A program made the translations under genes and the position numbers. The notes under the pieces are model-generated. The model searched no databases, was not told the DNA's origin, and worked only from the letters and a program-made list of their open reading frames with translations. A stretch of 64,000 nucleotides of DNA from Eumeta japonica (taxonomy: Eukaryota > Arthropoda > Insecta > Lepidoptera > Psychidae), in the NCBI GenBank assembly GCA_005406025.1, contig BGZK01000296.1:248001-312000 (forward strand), written 5' to 3'. Positions 57,201 to 64,000 of the stretch are shown piece after piece (within the stretch, counting starts at the first letter, position 1; each line of letters starts with the position of its first letter).

Positions 57201-59730
57201 GAGGAGTTCCTTCACCAGTAACATAAAAGCGGATACAAATTTTATCTTATTATCTGAGGAGCACTATATACTTAAAAAAAAAGTTCAATAGTTACTCAAT
57301 TGTTTCCAAAATAATTCTATAGTTCTAGTGCAATTGCTTATAAAATCTTATAATACATCAGATAAGCTAGAGACATTTTAATTTTTGAAATCGAAAGGCT
57401 TCTATGAAGATTTTACAAAAAGTTTGTTTCAATTCGATAAATATGTATTATTGTTTTTTGTTACATAAAATACAATTGTATACTAGTAATATGAAACTAT
57501 CTGTGACTACTTGCAAATCCTAATCAATTTTTACGAAATCAATGTAAGGAATTGACAAGTATGCATAGGCAAAATATAAACCCAAATTAATCCAATGGAA
57601 TTTTAAAAATAGGTATATTATTAATTGACATTTTGGACATATTACGTAACATTCTTGATTTTTCTACTTGATTATAATGAAAAACGTAGGCGCGCGACGT
57701 TGTCGTGCCTCATTGGCGGACGTAATTTTTACGTCACTCGCGCGCACGAAACGATATCGTTTCCATGAACGCTTGTATCTAGACTGCGGTTGAACACGCG
57801 CAACTGCACAACTTTCGGCGATGTATACAAAAAATGAACTGAGCTTGCGCCGTGAGATTACTCTATATAAAGGAATCCCAACGCTAATCCCAACGCAAAA
57901 AACTATTACTAATTTTTATGTGCACTTTTTGAAATAATAAAATTATAATTGTTGCTAGTCAATTTACTAACAAGTTAGGAAAGGCAATCAGGACTTGGAA
58001 TTCACAAATATGTATAATTTTTTTTATGTATACATTGCTTCCAACTACAAATCTTTTCTTGATATTATAAATATAAATACAAATTTTTATATAACTTCGT
58101 AGGTTATATTATTACATTGCAAATAATAATATCTTTTACTAACTCTTGTAATTACTAAAGCGGTTTTGTTGTTAGTACATTTGGATATTCTCAACTGGTA
58201 TAATAATAAAAAACTGACATAATTCTCAAATAAACTTTAGTTTTAAAAAACTAAATTAGACCAGAAACATCAATTACAAAATGATATTTTAATTCTTATA
58301 AAACATTTTCTAAGTGTAATAAAGCTCAAATATATATATAGGTTGCAATGAACAATATGCCCAGAGGTAAAAAGCTGAAATCTAGATAGAACTTTGAATA
58401 TTATAAATAAAAACTTATAATAAACAAAAAAATGGACTAATGTTTTATGAAATTCAAAACAAAATTGGACAGATTTCCAGATTTTATTGATCTTGTATAT
58501 TAATTTGTGATATGAGAACATGGTGTATTATTCTTTGTGAAAATTTTCACTTTATTATGTATGCAACCATATCCCTATAGATTATTTTCCTGCGTTTGGT
58601 AATGACTTAATGTGATTTTTCATAATGACTGATGACTTGTGCTAATTTGCACCTTATGGTTGTTTATTATAGAAATAATATTTATAGTTATCATACCTGA
58701 GCGAAGTATCTTTGAGCATGAAAACGGTACTTGTAACTTTTAATTTTTTCTTGTTCTTATGAAAAAAAAAATATTCGTCATTGGCTTGTGACGTGTTTTA
58801 GCAACACCTTTTTTTTGTACATCTTTAAGACGATTTATTACATATTTTAAGACAGAAATGGATTTTATTAAATATCTGATGTAGCTAAACGAATTCCTCG
58901 TTACCGGGAGCTTTATTTTAAAGCTCAACATTAAGTTTGTTAACAGCATATTTAATATTGTAGGATCTTATTGGCGCGAGTGTGCGTAAGCGTGAAGTAA
59001 ACACGTTAGTCGTATGCCTTCACATACACAATGACAAACAGCTCGCATAAATTTATTCACGGATTTGATTTGTTTTTTTAACTAAAAAATAAAGAAAAAA
59101 ATTTCAATGGTTTGATTTTTGAGCACTTCTCGAATAATGTGATTTTGCAGGTATATTTATATTTTCATTTCTTCCCAAACGTTATCAGACCTTTAAAAAA
59201 GGTCTTTAATAATTCAGGGAACATTTGCAGTAAAAAGAATATTGTCAAGCAGCGTAAATCATAAAAAAAAGGGATACATTTTTCCTTTTTGTTTTGATCA
59301 TTTAAAATTTTCACCTTTACGATACTTTAACAACTAACTAAAATCTGTATTAAAATATTGAAAATGAATAAATGAGTCTTGACAATAACGATTTAAGTAA
59401 ACTCCATAAATTATTTTTTCTTGATGCCATTAAAAGCGACATTAATTGCATTTTTTTTTTTTCGCAAAAAGATACGTTTTATTGATTAAAATGTGGGTGA
59501 GTTTTTCCTTTATTATGCCACTGTGTTGAGTGCGCGACGAGTGTTGCTTCTCATTGTATTGTTAAAAACAGGTTCGCTGGGCTGATATAGAAGAACGAAG
59601 ACAGCAAGAGAAGATGCGTGCCGTCGGATTTGTCTTGGGCCAAACAGACTGGGAAAGAATGACAGATCCTACGCTTGGCTCTAGTGCTCTCACGCAAACC
59701 AAATATATTGAGCGTGTGAGACGTAATTAA
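36073..59730 (+). CDS. YLPM1: YLP motif-containing protein 1 (YLPM1/ZAP3) orthologue, nine coding exons
   Basis: YLPM1 is a nuclear protein that binds protein phosphatase 1 and RNP partners. Its C-terminus is a P-loop kinase-like domain related to polynucleotide kinases. Coding exons: 36073-36258, 42565-44674, 44814-45560, 50124-50272, 50352-50540, 53085-53318, 53745 (or 53769)-53823, 54731-54840 and 59572-59730. All junctions are GT..AG and keep frame, giving 1,320 (or 1,312) residues. Order: Trp/Gln-rich start, Pro-rich tract, charged helix with NHPDKQAYQEYEAKFEACR, Asn/Gln-rich decapeptide repeats, Arg/Asp/Ser-rich segment, Walker A GPPGSGKS, IDDYF, FKRNIHKRSL, SKWDKME, MEDYLQLDDWQP, PP1-docking KTVRW, and TKYIERVRRN at the end. 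The last 300 residues match the vertebrate order closely. Introns 1, 3, 5 and 8 are 2.5-6.3 kb and full of transposons. I infer it is functional. Confidence 0.93.
36830..36960 (-). mobile_element. Helitron-like fragment in YLPM1 intron 1
   Basis: Pyrimidine-rich repeats ('ccctgattctggttgagc', 'cccgatctcaattgcgatt') are the reverse complement of the purine repeats of the CTAG-ending family. Confidence 0.45.
37468..37592 (+). repeat. TG/TCTG microsatellite
   Basis: Compound (TG)n, (TCTG)n and (TGTC)n run of about 125 bp in YLPM1 intron 1. Confidence 0.9.
38678..38729. repeat. Perfect 18-bp inverted duplication
   Basis: GGGAACGGATGAACAGAT (38678-38695) and its exact reverse complement (38712-38729), with a 16-nt spacer, inside the LINE remnant. 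Confidence 0.9.
38958..39020. repeat. Perfect 14-bp inverted duplication
   Basis: TGGAGATATGCATA (38958-38971) and its reverse complement (39007-39020). It is the second such event within 350 bp. Confidence 0.9.
40473..41640 (-). pseudogene. Dead mariner element in YLPM1 intron 1
   Basis: The minus strand reads, with shifts, a mariner transposase: YTVSG with QNWFKRF (about 41530), KQDWHISSYDITEELGIDHK with MSHLKKAGYAKKLDTWVP (41330-41410), ERNLMNYVLICNSLL, FLKRLITGDEKWIMYDK with the first catalytic Asp (41150-41210), then CAWWDWKGIIYYELLPPGKT (40990-41080). The second Asp motif region (about 40910) is broken. The distal end at 40473 (AGGTCAGGGAAAAGTTTTT) matches the mariner terminus at 14131. 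The other terminus is lost next to a Helitron-like copy. Confidence 0.85.
41705..42291 (+). mobile_element. Helitron-like copy in YLPM1 intron 1
   Basis: It begins near 'tatatataaaaatactag' with the leader 'aaatctgtagattctgtctg'. It contains a GA-rich block (42140-42200) and ends CCCAGTGAAGCGGAAA..GTAACAGCTAG, followed by T at 42292. The 3' end is 273 bp before exon 2. Confidence 0.6.
42565..44674 (+). CDS. YLPM1: YLPM1 exon 2 (residues 63-766)
   Basis: The acceptor is TTTTAG at 42559-42564. It begins YAQQMQSMMVGG and runs into an extended Pro-rich tract with PPVPPAPPVPPAPPPP, a potential SH3/WW/profilin ligand. Next is the conserved charged helical segment (FRKWEEEIEKWKKENVNHPD). A long low-complexity part includes an Asn/Gln/Asp/Arg decapeptide repeat (about 43728-44055). 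It ends in phase 1 at AAAG|GTAAGC. The conserved short motif PILIPSVIVEYEHKPLR lies at the 3' end. Confidence 0.93.
43728..44055 (+). repeat. 30-bp coding repeat (decapeptide, Asn/Gln-rich) in YLPM1 exon 2
   Basis: About ten degenerate units of ten residues, for example QVFNQNRSYD, QGFNQDRLYD, HSFNQNRLHD, QPLQQNGLSD and ESFLQNRYDD. One unit carries a six-residue insertion (QDMFRD) before TSFNQKRSIN. The underlying DNA repeat is 30 bp (core 'tttaatcaaaatagatta'). The segment is probably disordered and prion-like in composition. Confidence 0.85.
44814..45560 (+). CDS. YLPM1: YLPM1 exon 3 (residues 766-1015), Arg/Asp/Ser-rich
   Basis: It begins ARDFIEPVQIFDYDHKSKND, then a highly charged segment with RD, RE and RS dipeptides (for example RESRDRRSDRDRYDDRR and SHSRERDSRKR), as in nuclear speckle proteins. 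It ends VMIDDLLEPPGREARPEKIV and IILRG, the strand leading into the P-loop. The phase-1 donor splits the first Gly of Walker A. Confidence 0.93.
45925..46755 (+). mobile_element. Most complete Helitron-like copy (831 bp), YLPM1 intron 3
   Basis: It starts TCTTAATATATAAAAATTC, preceded by A (45924), and ends GCCGGGCCAGCTAG, followed by T (46756). Insertion between A and T, a TC start and a CTAG end are Helitron hallmarks. The 5' third has 'agtaacttaaccaatgttcg', typical of insect Helitron leaders. 46290-46620 is a degenerate purine-rich minisatellite ('attgaaagcgggacgggg', 'aatcgagagtgggaacag'). No protein-coding part, so it is non-autonomous. Long open frames over this block come from the repeat and are not genes. 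Confidence 0.65.
47030..47480 (+). mobile_element. Decayed Helitron-like copy, YLPM1 intron 3
   Basis: 'gctaacggctgaatgggttg' and 'aaattgtgcataggtcat' form a typical leader. A weak purine block (47190-47300) is followed by an end region with 'cgcctagtgaaaagaccggg'. The CTAG terminus is degraded. Confidence 0.45.
48000..48235 (-). mobile_element. Helitron-like fragment, reverse orientation, YLPM1 intron 3
   Basis: Pyrimidine block 'gcgatcctaatccctcttcc' to 'ttctgttctctatccc', the reverse complement of the family's purine repeats. It abuts the mariner remnant. Confidence 0.45.
48236..49215 (-). pseudogene. Second dead mariner, split by a hAT MITE
   Basis: On the minus strand, 49215-48912 reads the N-terminal part in shifted frames (NAVSVRVVQN at about 49160). 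48562-48240 continues with RFLKRLITGNEKLIINDK (first catalytic Asp replaced: TGNEK for TGDEK), TITKPELTHNKLMLCVWWKV and HHDNARPHTSLATKQI (second Asp kept), and ends near YSPDIA-like codons. The mariner is interrupted at 48563-48911 by a hAT element. It lies in YLPM1 intron 3, antisense to the gene. Confidence 0.8.
48571..48903. mobile_element. hAT-type MITE nested in the mariner
   Basis: Perfect 8-bp duplications TTGCAATA flank it (48563-48570 and 48904-48911). The ends pair as ..GAGTTTCCCAACC on the left and GGTTGGGAACTC on the right. A GC-rich subterminal run ('tggggcgcgcctccc' on the minus strand) sits at one end. Eight-bp duplications and TTCCCAACC ends are typical of hAT elements. There is no transposase. 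Confidence 0.85.
50124..50272 (+). CDS. YLPM1: YLPM1 exon 4: Walker A and IDDYF
   Basis: GPPGSGKSYLAQLIRDREIK is the Walker A motif of the P-loop kinase-like domain. RIMSIDDYFM follows, carrying the Asp pair that sits where polynucleotide kinases have their catalytic Asp. All expected ATP-binding residues are present, so nucleotide binding is plausible. Confidence 0.95.
50352..50540 (+). CDS. YLPM1: YLPM1 exon 5: kinase-like core
   Basis: It reads VKKTVMKYEYDAACEDIYFS through the FLIFDAVNETFK strand (Walker B position) to WNYSKQKGFQ. The intron before it is only 79 bp. Confidence 0.93.
51021..51430 (-). mobile_element. Helitron-like copy, reverse orientation, YLPM1 intron 5
   Basis: On the plus strand it opens CTAGCTTTTGTCCGCGG, the reverse of the family's 3' end. 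A long pyrimidine-rich block follows ('ctcaatttcgatcttggtc', 'attctcgatcccagtccc'). The 63-codon frame over this block is a by-product of the repeat. Confidence 0.55.
52172..52743 (+). mobile_element. Helitron-like copy, YLPM1 intron 5
   Basis: It starts TCTTTTGTATATATAAAAG with 'actacaggtccgattgtc', has a purine block (52510-52660: 'gagcagaatcgagaactagg', 'gggaccgggattgaaacc') and ends GGCGGGATAGAAAGCTAG, followed by T at 52744. It lies 340 bp before exon 6. Confidence 0.6.
53085..53318 (+). CDS. YLPM1: YLPM1 exon 6: end of kinase-like fold and acidic tail
   Basis: VYVCTMEMDAQTCFKRNIHK (the RNxHxR-type lid of the family) leads into LSDIQCIISRFFKTP and then a strongly acidic run with VEDEDDTIMED and EEEE. 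Confidence 0.93.
53745..53823 (+). CDS. YLPM1: YLPM1 exon 7: SKWDKME motif
   Basis: It encodes VTDLFTSKWDKMEDADKL, the conserved SKWE segment. Two in-frame acceptors are possible: 53744 (adding FQDVASAQ) and 53768. The codon-like composition of the extra 24 bases favours the first; the second has the better CACAG. Confidence 0.8.
54731..54840 (+). CDS. YLPM1: YLPM1 exon 8: YLQL segment
   Basis: ERLDGTSKPLRPSHYSMEDY followed by LQLDDWQPTVAKPGKKT. This matches the vertebrate LDGL..DYLQLPDDYE..PGKKRVRW region. The donor lies directly after KKT. Confidence 0.93.
55975..56501. repeat. 527-bp fold-back in YLPM1 intron 8
   Basis: The arms 55975-56211 and 56306-56501 are inverted and similar over most of their length. 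The outermost 20 bases match perfectly. The loop is about 95 bp. Each arm carries the phrase that also occurs at 14555-14582: on the minus strand of the left arm, CTGAGGA, a 5-bp stem (ATGCC/GGCAT), then GAAAC (56193-56166). In the right arm (plus strand, 56324-56350) CTGATGA and the stem are kept but GAAAC is lost. No ORF of note. It may be a non-autonomous or Penelope-derived repeat. Confidence 0.75.
56166..56193 (-). ncRNA. Hammerhead-ribozyme-like core (unproven)
   Basis: The minus strand shows box CUGANGA (CTGAGGA), stem II ATGCC-TAGTT-GGCAT, then GAAAC, with a GUC triplet 9 nt upstream of the CUGANGA box. These are the conserved elements of the hammerhead motif in the right order. Stems I and III are not convincing by eye, so activity is only a hypothesis. 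Confidence 0.3.
56502..57660. other. Intron 8 stretch, no gene
   Basis: AT-rich sequence between the fold-back and the GC-rich patch. A 62-codon minus-strand frame (56959-57147) is unsupported. Confidence 0.35.
57680..57890 (+). promoter_or_regulatory. GC-rich patch with TATA box, possible cryptic or transposon promoter
   Basis: A sudden CpG-rich block (GGCGCGCGACG, CTCGCGCGCACG) contains an inverted pair TACGT..ACGTA around 57720-57735. A consensus TATA box follows (CTATATAAAGG at 57862-57872), with nothing coding downstream. Its position in the middle of intron 8 suggests the 5' end of an inserted element, or an alternative internal promoter for the YLPM1 tail. Confidence 0.3.
59572..59730 (+). 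CDS. YLPM1: YLPM1 exon 9: PP1-docking motif and C-terminus
   Basis: It begins VRWADIEERRQQEKMRAVGF, completing an RVxF-type PP1 docking site (K-T-V-R-W) across the splice junction. FVLGQTDWERMTD follows, and the end is TKYIERVRRN before TAA at 59728-59730. The conserved end shows that the gene is complete. Confidence 0.95.
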   Translation, partial: VRWADIEERRQQEKMRAVGFVLGQTDWERMTDPTLGSSALTQTKYIERVRRN

Positions 59731-60195
59731 TTTTTACTATAAGATAAACCTCTGTGTGACTGTTGTTACAAATATCTGTGCATTTGTTAGTTATAGTAAA
59801 TACTATGAAATATCGACGAAAGAGATGCTACATTTATTTGATTAATCATTCGTTTAACCCATTAGTAATTCATATGTCCTAAGAAGCACACTTTCTTTAA
59901 GTAGAAAAGAAAAACAACGATTTAAACAGAGTAAAATGCATATATTCATAATAGATATTCTGTCTGGAATATTGGATTAACTTTTTCAAAATAATCTTTA
60001 TAAGGTTAGTTATAGTATCGAAGGATCTAATTATTATTAATTAATTCTTAGCAATATTACACGTCAGTGATAAAAAAATCAATGAATTAAAAAATTGAGT
60101 GTAGTATATACACGTTTGAGTGTGTATCATATGGAATAGCTGCTTGCTTCTACGGATCACCAAATGGCGGGCACATAAAGAAATGTTTAAATAAA
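59731..60195 (+). terminator. YLPM1 3' UTR and poly(A) signal
   Basis: The first good AATAAA after the stop codon is at 60190-60195, giving a 3' UTR of about 480 nt if used. Other A-rich signals follow downstream (near 60676). Confidence 0.5.
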
Positions 60196-61960
60196 AGAAG
60201 TCTGTTTTTTTAAAATTTATTTCTTGTTTCTTATTGCCTTTTTTTTTCTAAATTATTATAATAAAGAACAAAAATATTGTTTGGTTCGTTCTTATGAAAA
60301 ATAAGAAGAAAAAAAAGTCTAGCTATCAATGTATTTCTTAGTATATATATATTAAAATCCTTCCTTTATCGTCCCTACGTACGGTTCATTGAGAATTGAA
60401 ATTTTATTAACTTTGTATAATTATTACATCCTATTTAACATGAAGTTAGTATGATTAAGCAGTAAATATTTAATGATGTTGTTTTTTTAAAGGTAATATA
60501 TAAATATTTTAATAACTTTCTAGGAATAACTTTGGAAAAAATTTCAATATACATATTGATTCTAAAAAGTGAATGTTTCCAGATGAATGGAAAATTACAA
60601 TTTACTACGATATTATTTTCATTCTCGATGAATTATTACGTGTTTAATTCCATACATTTGAAAAAAAAAAATTAAATAAAGAATTAAAGATTACAATTTT
60701 TTTTATAAACCAGAAATATTTTAATATCAAATTGTACGTACCTTATTATTTAGCTTATAGATTCGTGTTATTAAAGAATAGCTCTATTGGTCGTATATTT
60801 TATTTAAAACGCGGCAGTCATTATGGCATTTTTACAATTCTTCTTTTACATGCATTTCTAAAAATGTGTAAAAAATAATAATTTTGGACATTTGTTGGTA
60901 AATAAAGAAGTCTTTGAATGTTCATAGTGAACTTACATATAATTCTACATGAATTTTAAATATTTATTGACAATTAGATGAAGGACATCTAATAAAATGA
61001 TTGTACTTACTAAAATCGGAGTACCTAACAAACAAAGTTGCAAGTTTCCAGAATTCGCTGATGCATAAGTGTATATATATATAAAATTTATATATGTATA
61101 AAAAGAAACTAAGAGTTATTTTTTTAAATATATATACACTCAGAAATAAGCATTTTAAACTCTATTATAGTTTCCCACATTTACCATACATTTTAAAAGT
61201 AAAATATAAAAATACTATAATGCCTGAAATGTTTACACAATTAAAATGTATCTACTTATAGCATGAAAATAAGTGTCATAACATACATTGATAGTATTTT
61301 ATATAACAGTGTGATTATTGTTAGAAGTACAAAAATACCAGTACTTATAGATACCAGTAGAGCGATTCTAGGTATTTTTTTTAATTTTGTATATTCTTTG
61401 AATGTAGATGGAAAGACGATTCTGCATGTAGACAAATGTTTGTGTATGAGTAATAATAAACAAGTATCCAGATACGAATACCATGTACCTATATGCAAGA
61501 ATGTATTTTTTTATCGTAGTAAAGTGCGTTTGCGGTTAGAATTGTGGCTTCTTAAATTTTGGTATCCAATATTTAAATAGTTGTAAGACTTAGGACTTGA
61601 ATGCTAAAGTTAATAAGACATGAATAAAATAAAAATATACTGTGTATTTATTTTTGAAAAGTCCTTTTTATATCTCACTTGAAAAAATATAGCATGTTAC
61701 TTGAGGTGTCTGATTCGTATTCAAAAAAGGTTATAATAAACAAATTCTAAATTTTTTTTAGTGGCTAGGAAATTGATATTTTTTGCGGTTTAATTAGTAC
61801 ATAGAAAAGTTATTAGTACAACTACTTCTGTGATCACAGTATTACACACAGCACAAGATTTGAAATAACCGTTTGCCAATAGTGAACGCTGGATGTGCTC
61901 ATTACAGTAAATGTGTAATATATCTTAGTTTTCTTTGCATTAACTTTAATATATTTAAGC
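60196..61960. other. Gene-free stretch
   Basis: AT-rich. A 105-codon plus-strand frame (61263-61580) has no recognisable domain and is probably chance. TTTATT at 61964-61969 is an AATAAA on the minus strand, just downstream of the minus-strand exon's stop codon. Confidence 0.4.
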
Positions 61961-61976
61961 ACATTTATTTATGGTT

Positions 61977-62442
61977 TTACTTAACCGAATTCATAGTATT
62001 AAGGAAAATGTTACCGCTTGAACGATTTACGGTATTCTTTCGTATTATTTTGTTCGGTCGTATTCGGTTGGGTGTGTGTTCAGTGATGTTTATCTTCGTG
62101 AATAACTTTTCGTTTTCACCGCTGAGGGTAGAAGCTTTTGCTTCTACATTCTTCTCGGATTTTCTTGTCGCTGAATTATGCAATTTTTCCGCTTTGGCTT
62201 TTATTTTGCCGTCTACTACATCACTCTTGACTACACCACTCTTGTCCAACTTATTTGATCCGGTCATTTTAATCAAATTTTCTTCATCTTCACGGCCGAC
62301 ACTCATTATCATGACTTGAGGAGGATTCATTGAGGTCATGTGATCTTTTAGACACTGTTGAAGAATGTTGAGGAAGAACAGAAAAGCCAATAGCGTAAGC
62401 GCTGACAGCGCGGCGCTTTGTTTGTGGTCACCATGGTGAGTG
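61977..62442 (-). CDS. Last exon of a small membrane protein with hydrophobic SALTLLAFLFFLN segment
   Basis: The open frame extends upstream of the apparent start to a splice acceptor (minus strand TACTTACAG ending at 62443). The exon enters in phase 2 and reads THHGDHKQSA, then a roughly 16-residue hydrophobic helix (LSALTLLAFLFFLNIL), QQCLKDHMTSMNPPQVMIMS, and a Lys/Asn-rich tail to TAA. A SALTLLAFLFFLN-like helix followed by a conserved Cys, Met-Asn-Pro and a Met/Val-rich strand is a pattern I remember from uncharacterised arthropod-specific membrane proteins. I cannot name the gene. The N-terminus, probably with a signal peptide, must lie to the right and was not found. The tail (about 95 residues) lacks recognisable motifs. 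Confidence 0.65.
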
Positions 62443-62651
62443 CTGTAAGTACGATATCAAGTAAGTAATGAAATGTATTATAAGCTTCTTTAAAAAAATA
62501 AGTTCAACTAAAAACTACAGAAATAATTCATATTTATAAACTTATTACTTATTGTTTTTTTTTATGTGTTCCCTACTAAAAAAAAACCCTTGACGTCGCT
62601 GGAAATAAAAATGAAAAATAATCGTTTTTTTGTAATTAAATTTGTGCTTAT

Positions 62652-62682
62652 GAAGGCTAGTTTTATGAAAAAACTAGCCTTC
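62652..62682. repeat. Perfect 13-bp hairpin
   Basis: GAAGGCTAGTTTT (62652-62664), loop ATGAA, then its exact reverse complement (62670-62682). It lies 210 bp upstream, on the minus strand, of the membrane-protein exon, so it would be in its intron. Confidence 0.9.
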
Positions 62683-62832
62683 TATTCAATGATTTCAATC
62701 GCTCAATGGCTAGCGTAAACCTATCGAAATTTGATTTAAACTAATGATTTGTTAACTTATTATATGGTTGAGAAGATCTAAGGTTGGAATCGGAAGGTGT
62801 GTCCTGGAATATTGAAATCTCAATGATTTGCC

Positions 62833-63010
62833 TTGATGTCGAACTTGGAGACCGTACATCCACTTAAGGCAAAAATGTATCAAGGTCATCACACCACACT
62901 ACAGATATTGTTAAGAGTAAATCGACTACGTCGGCTAGAGAGGGCGATCCATCATGCGGGTAGAAAAGCGCAACTCGTACCGCCACAGGGCCCTACGTAC
63001 AGGTACTTTG
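62833..63010 (+). other. Codon-like block, possible exon or repeat
   Basis: A GC-richer patch open on the plus strand, reading KMYQGHHTTLQILLRVNRLR and then RRLERAIHHAGRKAQLVPP. GT follows at 63001 (CAG|GTACTT), which would serve as a donor. No family is recognised and no acceptor is convincing. It adjoins a common repeat, so it may be transposon sequence. Confidence 0.25.
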
Positions 63011-63014
63011 TTCA

Positions 63015-63125
63015 AAGAAAGGGAACGTCTTTAAATTACGTGAGCTGTTTTTCTTGCAACTTAAACCCCTCCCCTTTTTTAGTAAGATTTTATAGATCCC
63101 CCCTCGCGTGTATTTTACGCTACAG
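63015..63125 (+). repeat. Dispersed 'ttacgt..cccctcccc' repeat fragment
   Basis: 'gggaacgtctttaaattacg' followed by 'aaacccctcccctttttt' and 'agatcccccctcgcgtg' matches the layout of a very common insect repeat ('gaccgtccgtaaattacgtc..ccccctcccc..'). Confidence 0.45.
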
Positions 63126-63980
63126 TTGTTAATGGACTAAATTTGTTTTTATAAAACAGAAAAATAATACTACTACTAACTTATTTTTTTTTTAATAAAG
63201 TTTAGGCTTCGTATATACTAATGAACACTAAGTAAGAGAAAATAAATATTTTTTTTATTGTGTATATAATTTATATCCTTAAAAGGTGAAGTAAGATTTT
63301 CAATTACACCTTGCCCCCCTCAGTTTAAATAAAATTTGATGAGATTTTACGGGTCTCTTCTCTCTTATTTTGAGCTTAATTAATTAATAGATATCCCTTA
63401 TGTCCCTTGAGACCACTGTTGTGAACTACGAGCCGGTACTCCTTCAAGTGGCGGCGTGATTTTGTTAATGTTCATGTATTGTACGAAATTCCAACTAAAA
63501 TAACAAAATATGTAAAATAAATAATTAATTTATTTATTTGAATAAAGTATTTACGGTAACTTTTTGTACTCTTACACTTTTTCGTGTTAAAACTAGTGTC
63601 CGTCAGTATGGCGGCACAAGGTCAACGTTTATGGTTCTGATTAACTTGTAGATTCAGTAATTAATCAGTACCATTTAATACCTTTCATCCCGAAATTTGT
63701 AATGGCCTAAGTATTTTTAGACATATCTAAAACTGAATACGAATAAAAGCAAAATATTTCGCTATTGTGACGTCAGAATGGCGGAACATTTTATTGTTAT
63801 TATTTGCATACATACAGAATTATATTCTGATTTACAAGATATTTAGTACTTAAGCATAAATGAAACCTACATACCCAATTCAAAACGTTGAGGAATACTC
63901 TTGTATGAAAGTTATTAAATAGTCCTAATTAGGTACTAAATTTTTGCTTATCGATATTTGTGTTTCCTTATTTATTTCAA
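63126..63980. other. Gene-free stretch
   Basis: AT-rich. GC-richer words recur ('cgtcagtatggcggcacaag' at 63601 and 'gtcagaatggcggaaca' at 63772), probably pieces of one repeat. Confidence 0.35.
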
Positions 63981-64000
63981 GTTAGGGTTCTGTACCTCAA
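63981..64000 (-). repeat. Edge of a dispersed insect repeat
   Basis: AGGGTTCTGTACCTCAA at the window end resembles the terminus 'agggttccgtacctcaaa' of a repeat I associate with lepidopteran genomes. Its interior counterpart may be represented at 20330-20934. Confidence 0.35.

Noticed and set aside
61263..61580. 105-codon plus-strand frame
   Set aside because: No recognisable domain, AT-rich codons, and no transcription signals I can defend.
62433..62450. Plus-strand ATGGTGAGTGCT followed by GTAAGT, which looks like a tiny first coding exon
   Set aside because: It is the reverse complement of the acceptor and start of the minus-strand membrane-protein exon, whose frame is far more convincing.
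1..64000. Possible CRISPR array, operon or prokaryotic defence island
   Set aside because: No regularly spaced repeats with unique spacers and no bacterial-type genes. All coding sequence shows introns or eukaryotic transposon signatures.

Overview
The window looks like AT-rich nuclear DNA of an insect. Genes are split by short and long introns with GT..AG ends, codon use is AT-biased, and most non-coding sequence is decayed transposons: piggyBac, mariner, PIF/Harbinger, pogo, hAT, Jockey-like LINEs and Helitron-like elements. Several repeats resemble ones I associate with Lepidoptera, for example the stretch at 20330-20934 and the 'agggttctgtacctcaa' edge at 63984. I cannot fix the order from sequence alone.

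Layout. 1-23.3 kb is a gene desert. It holds an internally deleted Jockey-like LINE interrupted by a MITE (1-741), a dead piggyBac transposase (5.6-7.6 kb), a dead PIF/Harbinger transposase (about 11 kb), a pogo-type MITE (11.5-12.2 kb), a TAA-flanked MITE (13.2 kb), a mariner end (14.1 kb), three copies of a long 'AACTTCCCGCT' repeat (15.5-22.2 kb) and several hairpins or fold-backs. 23.4-26.8 kb holds two convergent genes: a four-exon ribokinase (+) and a single-exon 539-residue protein of unknown function (-). 27-36 kb is repeats plus a 2.0-kb 5'-truncated LINE with a 13-bp target-site duplication and an RT frame broken by one stop.

The main gene, 36.1-59.7 kb (+), is the insect orthologue of YLPM1 (ZAP3), a nuclear PP1-binding protein with a C-terminal P-loop kinase-like domain. 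I place nine coding exons giving about 1,312-1,320 residues. Its introns carry two mariner remnants (one split by a hAT MITE), at least six copies of a CTAG-ending Helitron-like family with purine-rich internal repeats, LINE debris with short perfect inverted duplications, and a 527-bp fold-back. At 62.0-62.4 kb (-) lies one exon of a small membrane protein with a hydrophobic segment followed by a Met/Asn/Pro-rich motif. Its upstream exons are not identified.

The genes have unrelated roles (ribose phosphorylation, nuclear RNP/phosphatase scaffold, unknown, membrane). There is no operon-like or defence-island organisation. The most unusual features are the hammerhead-ribozyme-like cores in two fold-back or Penelope-like repeats, the widespread CTAG-ending purine-repeat family, and a 10-residue Asn/Gln-rich repeat within YLPM1.
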